NCBI GenBank assembly: GCA_038025085.1 | Contig: CM076144.1 | Location: 41,079,001-41,143,000 of the forward strand | DNA length: 64,000 nt | Direction of reading: 5' to 3' | DNA from: Tetragonia tetragonoides | Lineage: Eukaryota; Streptophyta; Magnoliopsida; Caryophyllales; Aizoaceae | In this document: piece after piece, positions 9,184-21,268 of the stretch | Layout of the letters: each line of letters begins with the position of its first letter | How positions within the stretch are numbered: the stretch's first letter is position 1 | Program-made: the position numbers and the translations under genes | The notes under the pieces: model-generated | What the model saw: only the letters and a program-made list of their open reading frames with translations | Databases searched by the model: none | Told to the model about the DNA's origin: nothing

Positions 9184-11836
9184 ATGGCAGCTTACTACCA
9201 CAATCATCATCATGGCACTACAGAGCTCCCACCAAATGACCATAACAACAATAATGCCCTTCACCACACTCTCATCCTCATGAACCCCAATTTCTCCACT
9301 GCCTCCTATCCTGACCCGAACCCGAACCCAAACCCAAACCCGACACCGCCGTCGCAGTCGTCCCACAACGTCCTCCTCCTCAATTCAGCAGCCGCTGCGG
9401 CTGCCGCCTCGAGTACCGCCCTCGGCCCGCACTCCCCAGTCTCGCTCCACCACCATGGGTCCCATCAGTTTGTCCGTTATCCACCTCAGCAAGAAAACAT
9501 CACACTGTACGGATTCCCTCAAGCTGAGGTGGCGCGTGACGTCACGCGCTCCAGGCAGGGGCTCTCTTTGAGCCTTTCCTCTCAAAATCCCCAATATGGG
9601 TTCCGGCCCGACGGGCCGGATGGGCTCCAAACTCCGGATAATGGAGGTGACGTGGCGGGTGGCGGGCAGGGTTCGGTTTTGGGGTCTAAGTACTTGAAGG
9701 CCACTCAGGAGTTGCTAGAAGAAGTGGTTCATGTTGGTGATCATGGGAAGATGTTTAAGGGCACTGATTCGCCAAAAAAGGCGGGCGGGCCCGGTAAGGC
9801 TATCGGAGAGTCATCCGAGGAAAACCGAGGCGGTAACGGTGGTGGTGGTCAACTGAGCTCCGCCGAGAGGCAGGAGCTTCAGATGAAGAAGGCTAAGCTT
9901 GTAACCATGCTTGATGAGGTATATATGAGTATATGTATTGTTTGGGAGATCATTATTTGTTTATTTTGTTTTATTAAATTATGATGAGGGAATTGAATTG
10001 GGAGGTCTTTTTCAACTGAAATTTGATTCAGCTGCTTTTAACAGCAATTTGTGTACATCTATGTTTATGTGTGTTGTGTCAGAAACTTTCTGTTAGGAGT
10101 TACTATCAGTCACACCCTTAGTTTGTCATTCAGTTGTCAAATTTCTTACAAACAAATCCAACTTTTTACTCACTTTCCCCTTTTGATTGCAACATCTCTA
10201 CAAAAAAGATTTCTTATGTATGATTAAATTACTCTTCTGTTATTCAATCAATTTCAGTTCATTGAAATCCAAACCTCCATCTAAAACTATATATATTGGT
10301 GCTTTATTATGAACTAGGCAGAGCAGAGGTACAGGCAATACCACCACCAAATGCAGATTGTGATAGCCTCATTTGAGCAAGCAGCAGGGTTTGGGTCAGC
10401 CAAGACATACACGGCGTTAGCTCTGAAGACGATTTCCAAGCAGTTCCGGTGCCTTAAAGACGCTATCCAAGCCCAAATCCGCGCAGCTAGTAAGAGCTTG
10501 GGTGAAGATGAAGGTGGTGGAGGTGGGTCGGGTTCGGGTTCATCAGCTGGGAATAAGATTGAGGGTTCGAGGTTGAAGTATATCGATCATCAGATTAGGC
10601 AGCAACGCGCGTTGCAGCAGCTGGGTATGATTCAAAACCATAATGCTTGGCGACCTCAAAGAGGGTTGCCTGAGAGATCAGTTTCTGTTCTTCGTGCTTG
10701 GCTTTTCGAGCACTTCCTACACCCGTAAGCATCATGTTTTAGACCATTAGTAAATGATCATCCTGTTTGTTCATTTTAAGTTTACATACTCCGTAATTAA
10801 TAAGGATTTTGGGATTTTGGCTTTTCAGGTACCCAAAGGATTCTGACAAGATCATGCTTGCCAAACAAACTGGACTCACTAGGAGCCAGGTATCTTAAAT
10901 TATAAACATAACAAGAAATCAATTCAGAGTTTGTCATGAATGGATTTTATTGTAGAAAAACTGTTATTCTAATTGGTTTCATGAACAAAATTGATACAGG
11001 TATCTAATTGGTTCATAAATGCGCGAGTAAGGCTATGGAAGCCGATGATTGAAGAGATGTATACAGAAGAGATTAAGGAGCATGAACAACAGAATGGATC
11101 AGAGGAGAAAACAAGCAGCAAAGAAAACAGCAATGTATCAAATTGTGTTACTGACCAAGACAAAATGAACATTTCTGATCAAGATCAAACTAAAAGCAGC
11201 TTAAAAGATCAAAATGCTTCTGTTTCATCCTATTCCTCTACATTGATTTCGATTCCTACAAGTTCTGCTCTGCCCTTCAAAGATAACAACAACAACCACC
11301 TTCCTCAAAACCAACATGGGTTTACCCTCACTGGCTCATTAGAGCCTGAAGGGATTTCACAAGGAAGTCCAAAGAGACCGCGAAGTGATGAAGTTCTTCA
11401 TTGCAATGGTAACAACCGCGAAGTTTTCATTAAGTTTGGGAATGGGAATGGGAATGATAAGCAGCAGGGCAGAGACAATAATGGGTATCCAATCATTTCA
11501 GGGGCAATGAACTTTGTAGGAGGAGGTGAATGGGGATCATACCCAACAATTGGGGAATTAGGGAGGTTTGGAACAGAAGATCAATTTCCTCCACCAAGGT
11601 TTCACCCTGGAAACGGGATATCCCTTTCCCTTGGACTCCCTCCTTGTGAGAACCAGCAACAGCAGCTCAACCACACATTTCTGTCTCCTAATCCAAACAT
11701 TCAGTTTCGACGAGCAAATGATTTCGGCTCCATGAACAGCCCATCTTCACACTCGTCTGCAGCTGGATTCGAGTGTATCGACATTGAAAACAGGAAAGGG
11801 TTTGCAGCTCAGTTGCTACCAGACTTTGTGGCATGA
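9184..11836 (+). CDS. BLH1: BEL1-like TALE homeodomain transcription factor, BLH1 orthologue
   Basis: Four coding exons join in frame: 9184-9918, 10318-10724, 10829-10889 (61 nt) and 11000-11836, all with GT..AG introns, giving 679 residues. Visible parts in order: an N-terminus with LILMNP as in Arabidopsis BLH1; a first ZIBEL-like motif GLSLSLSS (about 126-133); the SKY box from residue 168 ([15 protein letters not shown]); the BELL domain (about 226-300, [18 protein letters not shown] then the [19 protein letters not shown] block); a TALE homeodomain (about 356-418) with the three-residue loop extension at HPYPKD and recognition helix [15 protein letters not shown]; a second ZIBEL motif GISLSLGLP (607-615); and the BLH1-type C-terminus [12 protein letters not shown] and BELL domains normally mediate pairing with KNOX proteins, controlling nuclear import and DNA binding. 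Low-complexity His/Asn, Pro-Asn and poly-Ala stretches occupy the N-terminus. Identity rests on both ends as well as the homeodomain. Confidence 0.95.
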
Positions 11837-12544
11837 AGACAATGAGGAGATCAGATTAGTACAATAGTATGTGTAGGATTTACCTATACTTTCTTTTGCA
11901 TAGAACAATTTAGAGATTTCTGAATAGTTTTAAGGTTGGAAGTATAGTATTTATAAGGGTATTGGGAATGTATATTAATTTTGTAGTTTATTGGTTATAT
12001 ATATATATATATGTATTGATACCAAAATAGATTGAATGAAATATTAGAGCACCAAGGTTTTGATTTTATATATAAAATAAGATGATACAGCAGCATCTTT
12101 CAGTTTAACTAACTAGATTGTAACATTCATCAGTATCTTTCAGAGTTGATTGTTTGTGGAGTCCTGCAAAAATGACTGCAAGAGATCACAATGGTCAGCT
12201 TCCCATGATAAAGAGTTCTGGATGTGGGCAATGCTTCATGCATGTTGTCACTTTTCCTTACTTTTTCACTTTATCTTTTCCAAGTTCTTCTTTCTCCTTC
12301 TTTTTTTCCTCTTTGGCTTGCATGGCTACTAAATTAACAAAAGGAAGTTCATATCATAATTGCTAAGATTGAAAAAATAGTTTATTATCACCATATATAT
12401 TCTCGAGCGAAAACTTTAAATAATGAAAAAGCATCACCAAGTTAATAGATCAGTTCTTTTACTCTCCATCTAGCTACTAAGGAACAAGGTTTCCTTATTT
12501 ATTCATTTTTTCCACCATTGACTATCGTGACTATTTTCCGTTAG
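11837..12544. other. BLH1 3' region and intergenic DNA
   Basis: The first 200-250 bases are probably 3' UTR, AT-rich with a (TA)n run at about 11994-12011. Two overlapping open frames at 12150-12366 lack motifs and lie in AT- and T-rich sequence. I do not consider them genes. Confidence 0.5.
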
Positions 12545-12700
12545 GATTTGTAATAGGCACCTCAAAAATTGGGGCAACTAGTTAAGGATTTTAAGACTCT
12601 TCCATGCTTAAGGTGAGATTTGAACTCGACCTTAGTCAAGAATGGATGAATCACTGTCACTCAGTCACAACCCTTGGTTAGGAACATGTTCCCTTATGAA
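12545..12700 (-). mobile_element. Possible tRNA-derived SINE
   Basis: Read on the minus strand, an A-box-like TGACTGAGTGACAG (near 12655) is followed by a B-box-like GAGTTCAAATCTC (near 12615). The spacing, about 35 bases, is usual for plant SINEs. No target duplication or tail was identified. Confidence 0.35.
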
Positions 12701-13739
12701 AGTAGGACAATCCATTTCGAAAGAGAAGGTATAAACGGAGAAGGATAACCAATTATTGATAGATACCTACGATCTTTATCTTATAATTGAGTCGATTGTC
12801 AATGTTAAAGTATGATACAAAATGCTAAGGCAACTTTTCTATAACAGATACTGCATATAGATGACCTTTCCCTGAAAAAATCACAAGCATTATAAGATTG
12901 GGAAGGGTTTATGAATCTTTTATTCTGAATTCTTATGATAAAATACCAAAAATGACTCCCTACATGTCATTTACTTACAATGAATACCAACAATAAAATA
13001 TCTGCTTATGTAAGGGTTGATGAACATAAGACAATAATCATCAATATGTCATCAACAAAGGTTAAATAAACAAGACAAAATTTTAATATTAAAAATGAAC
13101 TCAAAATAATCAAAATAGTACATGTTGCATGATTGATCAAAGAGCATAAATTAATATAAAAAAAAAGGGATAGTTGAGCTACATGGATCACATTTGTCAA
13201 AGGATTAGGATTTTTAAACTTTGCATTAGATTGCTTGTCAGAGAAGGATATCAAAAACTTTATAATTCATGATAAAATTAATGACTTTTTTGGCATAATT
13301 TGGGATCATATGGAGATACTTCTACACTACCACTTGGCTTTTTTGTAATAAATAAATTACTAATAAATCATATAGAATATGGTTAGGCAATTCAATGCTG
13401 TGGACCACCATAGAGAAAGAAATTATCCCAAACTTAGTTTGGTCACTGTCCTTTGGTTAGGGGCATATGATGATGATACTAGTAGCTAATTATGCTAGGT
13501 CCCACAATTTACTTGTCTACCTTTTCAAGGGAAATTAGGTTCACAGAACTTGGTCCATTGACAACTTTTCTCCTAGAGCTTCTTTCCTCTTGCCCACTAA
13601 CAGCAGTGCTATTGTGGCCCCTCTTAAGAGAAGAGTTAGGAGGGAGAAAAAGGGGTTGGTTCGCAAATGTTCAAATTAAATCATTAATTGAGCCTTCAAA
13701 TATCAGTTTAAATGTATTTAAGGTGTGTTCTTTCTTATT
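12701..13739. other. Intergenic DNA
   Basis: AT-rich sequence with scattered open frames, none with a recognisable domain. No transposon ends were identified. Confidence 0.5.
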
Positions 13740-13935
13740 GATTCTTACAGATTGGATAAGTTCGGTCACTGATTTCTACTGATTAGGTAAGGTCTTGTTA
13801 CTGATTGTCACTGATTCGGTAAGGTCATGTCACTGATTTGTGAGTAGAGTTGTGTTTTCCACCGATCTTCATTGATTCGTTAAGAAACTGCCACTGATTG
13901 GGTAAAGTACTGCCACTGATTTTCATGAGGGTAAG
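13740..13935. repeat. Imperfect tandem array of a CTGATT-containing unit
   Basis: CACTGATT or close variants followed by (C/G)GGTAAGG- or GGTAAAG-like sequence recur at least seven times at irregular 17-30 bp spacing. It looks like a decayed minisatellite. I see no protein reading frame through it. Confidence 0.6.
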
Positions 13936-15790
13936 ATCCAATAAGTGGAAAAGAGCTCACCCTTACTTTCGTAAAAAAAAATCAATATCGCTTTAAACAA
14001 TTGATTGAGTTAATTTCATGATATCATAGCAACAAGATTAGCATATATACTTGTACAAGACGAATTCAAGTAACTTCTTATGGAACAAAAATGTCATTTT
14101 TTAATGAAACAAGCTTCACTGCTTATAATAAGTCTCACAAGACTGGCTAACATGTTATGTTTGTATTCTATAAACCAACAATAGAATAGCATAAGGTAAG
14201 AACAAGCTTGTGTACCATCGACCCAGCAATTTCTGTAGGCATTCGTGTAAAAAGACGTAATAAAAACAACGATATGGGCTCCACCTATCCCAGTTTGGCA
14301 AGACACGATGAACTGCTTAGCTATTGCATGAGGACAGATTTATGGCATCAAATAATGGCACTGGATATAAAGAATGGGGTAAATTGATGTTCATGATAGA
14401 AATAGATATTATTCGTCCTATGCTGGCCTTTGGTACCCAATTTGATTTGATTATAGATGAATGAGGAACGTTTTGTACTCATTGATGTTGATGCTCTAAA
14501 TTTAAATCTGCATTTCTAGTACACTGGATTCCCTGTCAGATAAATCTGCAATTCTTCTTGAATGAACTAAGCTTTTTTCTTTTCCTTTAATTTTGCGAGG
14601 AAGCGACTCTCTTTGAACGTAATGAGACTCGATCCCAAATAATTGATACGGACAAGTGAGGATCCGTCACTTTGCTATCCACGCCAAACTCTAACTAAGC
14701 TTTGTTGTGGCCAACGCCCAACAGTCTATACTATTGCATTGGAACGTAAATAGTATTCATGATGCTGTAATAATATTGAATTAATCAATTTACCACAACT
14801 TAACGTACCTTATCTTAGTTACCCCAAAAGTTAGCTAACCACATCAGTATTTGCTAGCTGATGGAATGTAATAAATCTCAAACTTTGGATGAAATACTTA
14901 TTTCTCACAAATAGCATAGAAGTACTTCATAATTCGTATAAGTTACGACTACTATGGTTACTACTCCAGAAAAGGAAGGATAAAGTACAGGCTACTAGGA
15001 TCCAAAAAATTGTCAGAGTATAAATATTTCCTGTGAAAATGTTCACATAATTACATCCTTGTGCCCATGCGACCTTGTCCCTCCCCTTACTGCACTTCCC
15101 TTCCCGAAAGCATTAGCAGGTACTTTTGTATCGATGGCAAACCAACATTCTTGAGCACCTGGAAAAACATATCGCCGATTGTATTCATAAACAAATTGAA
15201 TGCTTGTTTACTCTTTACCCAGACCAAGGCTTTTTTGAAACTGAATTCAGCATGTCTATCTCCTTCGGTCACTCACTTAGACGAGATGACTCCTAGGCAA
15301 AGCAATAAACTTAGCTTGATTAGTATCATATAACCCTGCTGAAGCATACAGTCACTCCTGTTTACACAAACATGTATCTTCTGTACTCACCGTGTCTTTT
15401 TACACCGATTCCTTCTGCTCATTGCTTCCCAACAGAGAAGCCATATACTTTCCATCACCCACAATTTGGAGACAAAGGTGTCCATGATTTCTTAGATTGT
15501 GTCTTCCCATTGTTTCTCCATTTTCTAACTCCGTGAAGTTGATGATCAATCTATCCCGGGCTATAAGTTAGCTTGCTACCACCAGCTTTCACCCAATCAC
15601 CCAGAAACCAAGTCTCAGTACCACATATTGTCAAAATTAAGAATCAGGTATCATAAATTATGCTTCGAAGTTGAAAGCAAGCATTGTCACTATATCATGG
15701 TAGATTACCACCTTGAAACACTGGAAAAGTTTGATTGAATGGGGAACATAATCTGACCTACAAGAAGGATTCTATAGGATCTTTGGAAAG
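13936..15790. other. Intergenic DNA and probable 3' flank of the BTB gene
   Basis: No gene recognised. Short open frames at 14094-14306 and 15061-15333 have no motif. The last few hundred bases before 15791 should include the 3' UTR of the minus-strand BTB gene. Confidence 0.45.
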
Positions 15791-17077
15791 TTATACAAGG
15801 GGATTACTGAAAGATAGCAGTCTCTTTTTTGCAACCTTAGACCTATAACACCAAACCATAAATGCCTCTGTTAAGTCCGGATAGTTGATATGTTGATTAC
15901 CCAACCAGTCCGTCAAAATCTCTGCCTGGTCCCCCGAAGGTAATGCCAGTATGATTGAAACAAAAGAAGATTCCAGGTTCTGCCAGAGCTCGCCATCTAC
16001 TTTCAGTCTCAAACTATCCTCCTCCTCGAGGTCAGTCACAGCAGCATCAATCACGGGCTTCGTAGCCCTCACAAATGGAAGCCATACCTTGACCATCTGA
16101 AGCCTCTTTGCAGTTGGCAAAATTACATGTCCATATCCTATTGCTTCTAAAACTTTTGTTGCTACTTCAGTTACCTTCAACTTTTTCCCAAGAGTTTCAA
16201 CTTTGTCGCTCACTTCCTCAACAACCTCCAATACAGCACAAGAAGCCTCGGACCAAGAATGGACTATATCCCTCATTATTTCCAGTTTACCAGAAATTTG
16301 GCAACCCCAAGATATATCCGATAGGTATGATTGTAGCAGCTCAAGCTCCTCAGCCTCAAGATGTGCTTCTTTGACCTCACTCGATAAGGATTCTAAAAGA
16401 GCACTGAATTTCGACAACAGTTTCTTCATACATTCTCTGACCTCAAACTTTATCTCATCGCATTGAGCTACAAGAGGGGCATTATCATCCTCCGTAAGCA
16501 TGTATTCAAGCTGCTCCTGAGCCGAAGATTTTAGATCATGCAACGATGAAGGTGGCGAAGATGTGGCAAATCGGAGGGTTGATAAAAACATCCTCAAAAT
16601 GCCCGCCTGGTCAACAGGTTGGAGGCGCACTAGAACTGGGCTTACTGTGGAACCCATGGTGGGTATGGTTTGTAGAATTTCCTCCTCCTCGGCCTCTTCC
16701 CAAGGGACTGCCTCCAAGTACTCCACACAAGAAGAAGTAATTTGTGGGCATCCCAGCTCAACAGCAACGCGAAGGATGCCAAGGGCATTTCTAACTCCAT
16801 GCCAGCTCGCAGAAATCAAGCTGTCAGACACAACATAGAGGAGGCGTAGAAGAGTGATATTGTAGTCAAAGTCAGAGTCTTGGCAGTAAACCTCAACACA
16901 ACTACGTGCATCGAGGATCTGACATGTTGGCCAAGTGTCAGAGAGACGGTCAGCAAAATACTTACTTTTCTCAATGAGGATGGAGGAATGGCAATATAAC
17001 CACTCGTCACGGCCTTCAGGAGTTCGTAGTCTAACAACGACATCACTTGTTGATCGGTCACCTAGTCTCGAAAGCAT
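15791..17077 (-). CDS. BTB/POZ domain protein, At3g05675 type
   Basis: This is an uninterrupted 428-residue frame. The N-terminal part (about residues 1-115) is the BTB/POZ domain: SDVVVRLRTPEGRDEWLYCH, then IEKSKYFADRLSDTWPTCQI and a CVEVYCQDSDFDYNI segment. The conserved EYLEAVPWEEAEEEEILQ follows at about 118-138. The long C-terminal part ends with the family-specific LALPSGDQAEILTDWL and EAFMVWCYRSKVAKKRLL. The whole length matches the Arabidopsis At3g05675 family as I know it. BTB proteins of this kind are usually substrate adaptors for CUL3 ubiquitin ligases, but the substrate is not known to me. A splice-acceptor-like ATAGCAG lies just upstream (about 17094-17100), so an intron in the 5' UTR is likely. 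An ATG-GAA-TAG micro-uORF sits almost against the start codon. Confidence 0.92.
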   Translation of the reverse strand: MLSRLGDRSTSDVVVRLRTPEGRDEWLYCHSSILIEKSKYFADRLSDTWPTCQILDARSCVEVYCQDSDFDYNITLLRLLYVVSDSLISASWHGVRNALGILRVAVELGCPQITSSCVEYLEAVPWEEAEEEEILQTIPTMGSTVSPVLVRLQPVDQAGILRMFLSTLRFATSSPPSSLHDLKSSAQEQLEYMLTEDDNAPLVAQCDEIKFEVRECMKKLLSKFSALLESLSSEVKEAHLEAEELELLQSYLSDISWGCQISGKLEIMRDIVHSWSEASCAVLEVVEEVSDKVETLGKKLKVTEVATKVLEAIGYGHVILPTAKRLQMVKVWLPFVRATKPVIDAAVTDLEEEDSLRLKVDGELWQNLESSFVSIILALPSGDQAEILTDWLGNQHINYPDLTEAFMVWCYRSKVAKKRLLSFSNPLV

Positions 17078-17079
17078 TC

Positions 17080-17088
17080 CTATTCCAT
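17080..17088 (-). promoter_or_regulatory. Three-codon uORF (Met-Glu-stop) before the BTB gene
   Basis: On the minus strand ATG GAA TAG ends two bases before the main ATG (17077), in another frame. If transcribed, ribosomes would have to leak past it or reinitiate at very short distance. Confidence 0.45.
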
Positions 17089-17684
17089 TGCCCTGCTATA
17101 GGGTCAGTAAGGAACCTAGATTTTTGAAAGCCACAACTATAACAGAATAGTGTGCCATAAAAACATCAACATAAACATGCCCCGGACATATTTATTGAGA
17201 GGGGTCGAGTGTAGGCAGCTGCCTTGTGCCCTAGAAAAACAGAGAGGTGGTTTCCGTTTGGCCCCTAATTCAATGTTTAACAACCCTCGGCATAAAAAGG
17301 GTCACGAAATTCATTAATTCATTACATGACTACAATATTGTTGACAATTTTTTTGCTGAATTAGGTGATGACAATAATAAGCAGGCAGCATATTTGACAA
17401 AAATATTTAGATAACATGGATGAATACCGTTTCGAAATTGAAATGGGTGGATCAGTGACCTAATCTGGACGGTGATCCTATTTAACTTGACTAGAGCTAA
17501 ACACTATCTTATTCTAATTTATGCACTCAGTTATGTCCTAATTGCAAATTGTTGAAATGTTACCCATCATTGATATATATATACAATAAATTTTAAATTA
17601 ACATAGAAGAAAATGGATTAAGATCACAGAATAAGCCAATCTAATTCTAGGATTAATACTTACAGGGATCTCCATTCAACTGAT
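17089..17684. other. Upstream region of the BTB gene
   Basis: This should contain the 5' UTR, a probable leader intron and the promoter of the minus-strand BTB gene, but I cannot mark a TATA box or start with confidence. No coding sequence is seen. Confidence 0.45.
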
Positions 17685-18392
17685 TGTTGAGGTAACGCCC
17701 CAAATACCAAATAGTACTATTAAGTTGTGTTTTATTTTATTTAAGTTTGTAAAGAAAATAAAATAAAACAAAAGAAGTTGAAACGGTGGAAAACGGCAGA
17801 AGTAAGTAGCCGTGGGTTATAGGTGTTCTGTAACACCATTTAGCTTTATTGCCTTAGTAAATAAACTAATCAAGTTGGGTTTAATTTGCCGTGAAGTCTT
17901 GGATGAGAAAATGCTGTAACGCATGGTTGAAGTTTATTCCCAAGATGATGTTACGGTTTGGATAGTGAGTGAGAGACAAACAAAGAGTGAGAGAAATTGA
18001 GTATTTCTCCAAAGAGGTTTGTTCCAGTTCACGGTTGATTCGGTTTGTTCGGGTGAAGATAATCAGAGTATTCGGATCGGTCATCGACAGGTATTTGTGG
18101 GTGTATCTTTGGTTTTGTGGGAGTACCAAATTGAGTTAGAGTTTGTCAATTTGTACTAATACCAAAGATAATTTGTTTACTTGTTGCTTGATCTTGTGAT
18201 TGTTGCCGATTGTAATCTTGATTATCATAGTGGATTATTGTTTAGTGCGTGGAGAACCGCACCGTGGTTTTTCCCCTAATTGAGAGGGGTTTTCCACGTA
18301 AAATTGTTTGTGTTGATTTTGGGTTCTTGCACTTTATTTTTCCGATTATCTGTTGTTGTGATTGTGGGTAAATACCGTAGTTTTCTCCAAAA
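17685..18392 (+). repeat. 5' LTR of element B
   Basis: Starts TGTTGAGGTAACGCCCC and ends CTCCAAAA instead of the CTCCAACA seen in the 3' copy. U3 from about 17775 to 17963 has no counterpart in element A. Confidence 0.9.
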
Positions 18393-18393
18393 G

Positions 18394-18405
18394 TGGTATC
18401 AGAGC
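18394..18405 (+). other. Primer-binding site of element B (tRNA-iMet)
   Basis: TGGTATCAGAGC, one base after the 5' LTR, identical to that of element A. Confidence 0.9.
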
Positions 18406-18476
18406 TTTTGGTTGTAGGATCGGTGGTGGGAAAATTACTGTATTTGTTGAAGGAGGAATTATTTTGTGCAAGTAAC

Positions 18477-19825
18477 ATGTCTGGTAGTGTGGCCAAATTT
18501 GAAATCCCTTTGTTTGATGGTAAAATTAATTTTACTGTGTGGAAGAGTACGGTTGAGGATTTGTTGGTTCAACAAAATTTAGATGAGGCTTTAGATGAGA
18601 CAAAGCCTAGTGGGGTGACCGATGCCCAATGGACATCGAAGAAGAAGAAAGTTGTCAGTACTATTAGATTAGCTATGGCTCCGGAGATCAAGTATAATTA
18701 CTTGACTGAGACAGATCCAAAGAAGTTGTTGGATAAGCTCCAGAGTGTATATGCATCAAAGTCACTGACTAACAAGCTTTGTTTGAGATATGAGTTGTAC
18801 CAGCTAAAGATGGAGCAAGGTACAGCGTTGCAGGACCACATTAACAGTTTTAACCAGCTAGTATGTCAGTTAAGAAATGCAGATGAGAAGATCTCCGATC
18901 AAGAGGAGGCATTGTTATTGTTGGCTTCACTACCTAAGTCCTACAGGCCAATTGTGCAGACATTACTTGTAGGGAGGACAGAGATTACACTAGATGAAAC
19001 AATGACAGTGTTGAGAGAGAATGATCGGATGATGTTGCAGGTTGATGGTGTATCTCCTAGTGATGGAGGAGATAGAGTACTAGCTGCGGAGGTATCCGAA
19101 AGAGGGAGGAATCATGAGAGAAGAGGTGGTGGCCCGAGAAGTAGGTCGAAGTCGCGCGCGAGAGACTTTAGTAACGTGGAGTGTTACTATTGTGGTGAGA
19201 AGGGTCATATTCAGAGTCGTTGCCCAAATATGAGAGATGATTTGAAGAGTTTCAAGCAGCTGCAAGAGAAGATGGGTAAGACCAAAATTGATGATGATAG
19301 CGGTTCCTCTAATGTAATTATGTCTTGTGATGGTAATAAGGAGTTGTTCTTGGCTAGTAACAATGAGGGGAAGGAAAGCCAAGAGAGTTGGGTGTTGGAC
19401 TCCGGCGCTTCGGTTCACATTTGTAGAGACCATGCTATGTTTGATACTTTGTGCCAAGATGGTGAGTATGGTGACATCAACATGGGGAGTGGTAAGTTGA
19501 AGGTGAAAGGGAGGGTAGCATCCGAATTGAGCTCCATGGTGGTGTGACTAGAACCTTCCACAATGTGAGGTATATACCCAATGCTCGTGTCAACGTGATT
19601 TCGTTGGGTGAGTTGACATCGCAAGGGTGTAGATACATTGGTACGGGAAGGTGGTGCAAAGTGTATCGTGGTGCTACTTTGATTGTGCAAGGAAAGAAGG
19701 CGGAGAACAACTTGTGTTATGTTGAAGGTCATTGCATAGGGAGGAGCAAGACTGCGAAGAAGAAGGTCCATTTCTCGGACAAGGTGGAAGTATTTGGTGA
19801 TTTGGGTCGAGGGAGAATTTGTTGA
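18477..19825 (+). pseudogene. Gag-protease of element B, frameshifted
   Basis: The reading from ATG 18477 matches the element A protein with roughly a dozen amino-acid differences over the first 350 residues. It includes the gag domain, the CCHC knuckle CYYCGEKGHIQSRC and the protease site DSGAS. Compared with A, one base is missing at about 19507-19515, just after KGR. This throws the frame into an early stop at 19545-19547. The rest of the protein remains readable in the next frame and ends at the TGA inside the 3' LTR (19823-19825). The break is recent, since the downstream part is otherwise preserved. Confidence 0.88.
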
Positions 19826-20543
19826 GGTAACGCCCCAAATACCAAATAGTACTATTAAGTTGTGTTTTATTTTATTTAAGTTTGTAAAGAAAATAAAATA
19901 AAACAAAAGAAAAATAAAACAAAAGAAGTTGAAACGGTGGAAAACGGCAGAAGTAAGTAGCCGTGGGTTATAGGTGTTCTGTAACACCATTTAGCTTTAT
20001 TGCCTTAGTAAATAAACTAATCAAGTTGGGTTTAATTTGCCGTGAAGTCTTGGATGAGAAAATGCTGTAACGCATGGTTGAAGTTTATTCCCAAGATGAT
20101 GTTACGGTTTGGATAGTGAGTGAGAGACAAACAAAGAGTGAGAGAAATTGAGTATTTCTCTAAAGAGGTTTGTTCCAGTTCACGGTTGATTCGGTTTGTT
20201 CGGGTGAAGATAATCAGAGTATTCGGATCGGTCATCGACAAGTATTTGTGGGTGTATCTTTGGTTTTGTGGGAGTACCAAATTGAGTTAGAGTTTGTCAA
20301 TTTGTACTAATACCAAAGATAGTATGTTTACTTGTTGCTTGATCGTGTGATTGTTGCCGATTGTAATCTTGATTATCATAGTGGATTATTGTTTAGTGCG
20401 TGGAGAACCGCACCGTGGTTTTTCCCCTAATTGAGAGGGGTTTTCCACGTAAAATTGTTTGTGTTGATTTTGGGTTCTTGCACTTTATTTTTCCGATTAT
20501 CTGTTGTTGTGATTGTGGGTAAATACCGTAGTTTTCTCCAACA
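19820..20543 (+). repeat. 3' LTR of element B
   Basis: A 724-bp copy of the 5' LTR with an extra AAAAATAAAACAAAAG-type duplication near 19911. It ends CTCCAACA. Confidence 0.9.
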
Positions 20544-20548
20544 CTAAT

Positions 20549-20970
20549 GAGCCCCTCTGGGGGCGAAAACCAACCAAACCAAGCATTGCAGCTACAAATT
20601 CACAAAAACAAGAAAAAACAAAAACCCAAAAAGAGCCAAGTTTAATTTATAAGCATAAAGTGACATAGATACATGTAAATTAATCACACTAATGAAACCC
20701 TATAAAAGCACCCAAAACATAGATGGTGAAATTAACCTATGTTTCTTAGACTCGGCATTTGTCGAGGCGTACCCGTGTCGAAACGACATGACACGCACGA
20801 CATGGAGACGGGTATAAGACTATAAGTACTTTCGATTTGAGTGAGAGAGAGAGAGAGCAAGAGAGAGACTTACAGTTACAGAAGTGTTATTTGTGGCGCC
20901 AAAATATAAACATGGTGGGTGACCGATCTTAAGCTCGTTTGCCACAATGAAAGCAAGGAGGCAAAATACA

Positions 20971-21011
<41 letters not shown>

Positions 21012-21108
21012 GTGCTACTGCATAGAGAAGCAGAACTAACAAATCTGTCCATATCCTGTTCCATTTGTTGTTCTTTGGTTGAAGTGGTTCGGTTGGGCTT
21101 TGGTGGAA
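20549..21108. other. Intergenic DNA with GA and CT microsatellites
   Basis: A (GA)n tract at 20842-20870 and a longer (CT)n tract at 20973-21008 are the only clear structures. No gene recognised. Confidence 0.6.
20973..21008. repeat. (CT)18 microsatellite
   Basis: An uninterrupted run of CT dinucleotides. Confidence 0.95.
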
Positions 21109-21268
21109 GGCCTACTTTTAGACTTTTTTTTTATTTATTTTTATTTAAATTTTTTTTATTTTTTTATGGAGGTAAGGAAAATAAGGATTAGGAGCGCCTC
21201 CTCTCGAGGGCAGCTCCTAGCCTATCAGCAAAAAGAATGTGATCAAGTTCTCTAGAAAAAGATTGATT

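Larger units (their letters stand above)
17685..20543 (+). mobile_element. Gag-only Copia-type LTR retrotransposon (TR-GAG-like), element B
   Basis: A 2859-bp element with the same plan as element A. It is flanked by CTGAT (17680-17684) and CTAAT (20544-20548), a duplication with one mismatch. The LTRs (708 and 724 bp) are closely similar to each other but differ by a 16-bp duplication and a few bases, so B is older than A. Coding part, PBS and U5 are nearly the same as in A; the middle of U3 is unrelated. Confidence 0.9.

Noticed and set aside
12150..12366. Two overlapping small frames after BLH1
   Set aside because: No motif, T-rich sequence giving Phe/Leu/Ser runs, and no sign of splicing or promoter.
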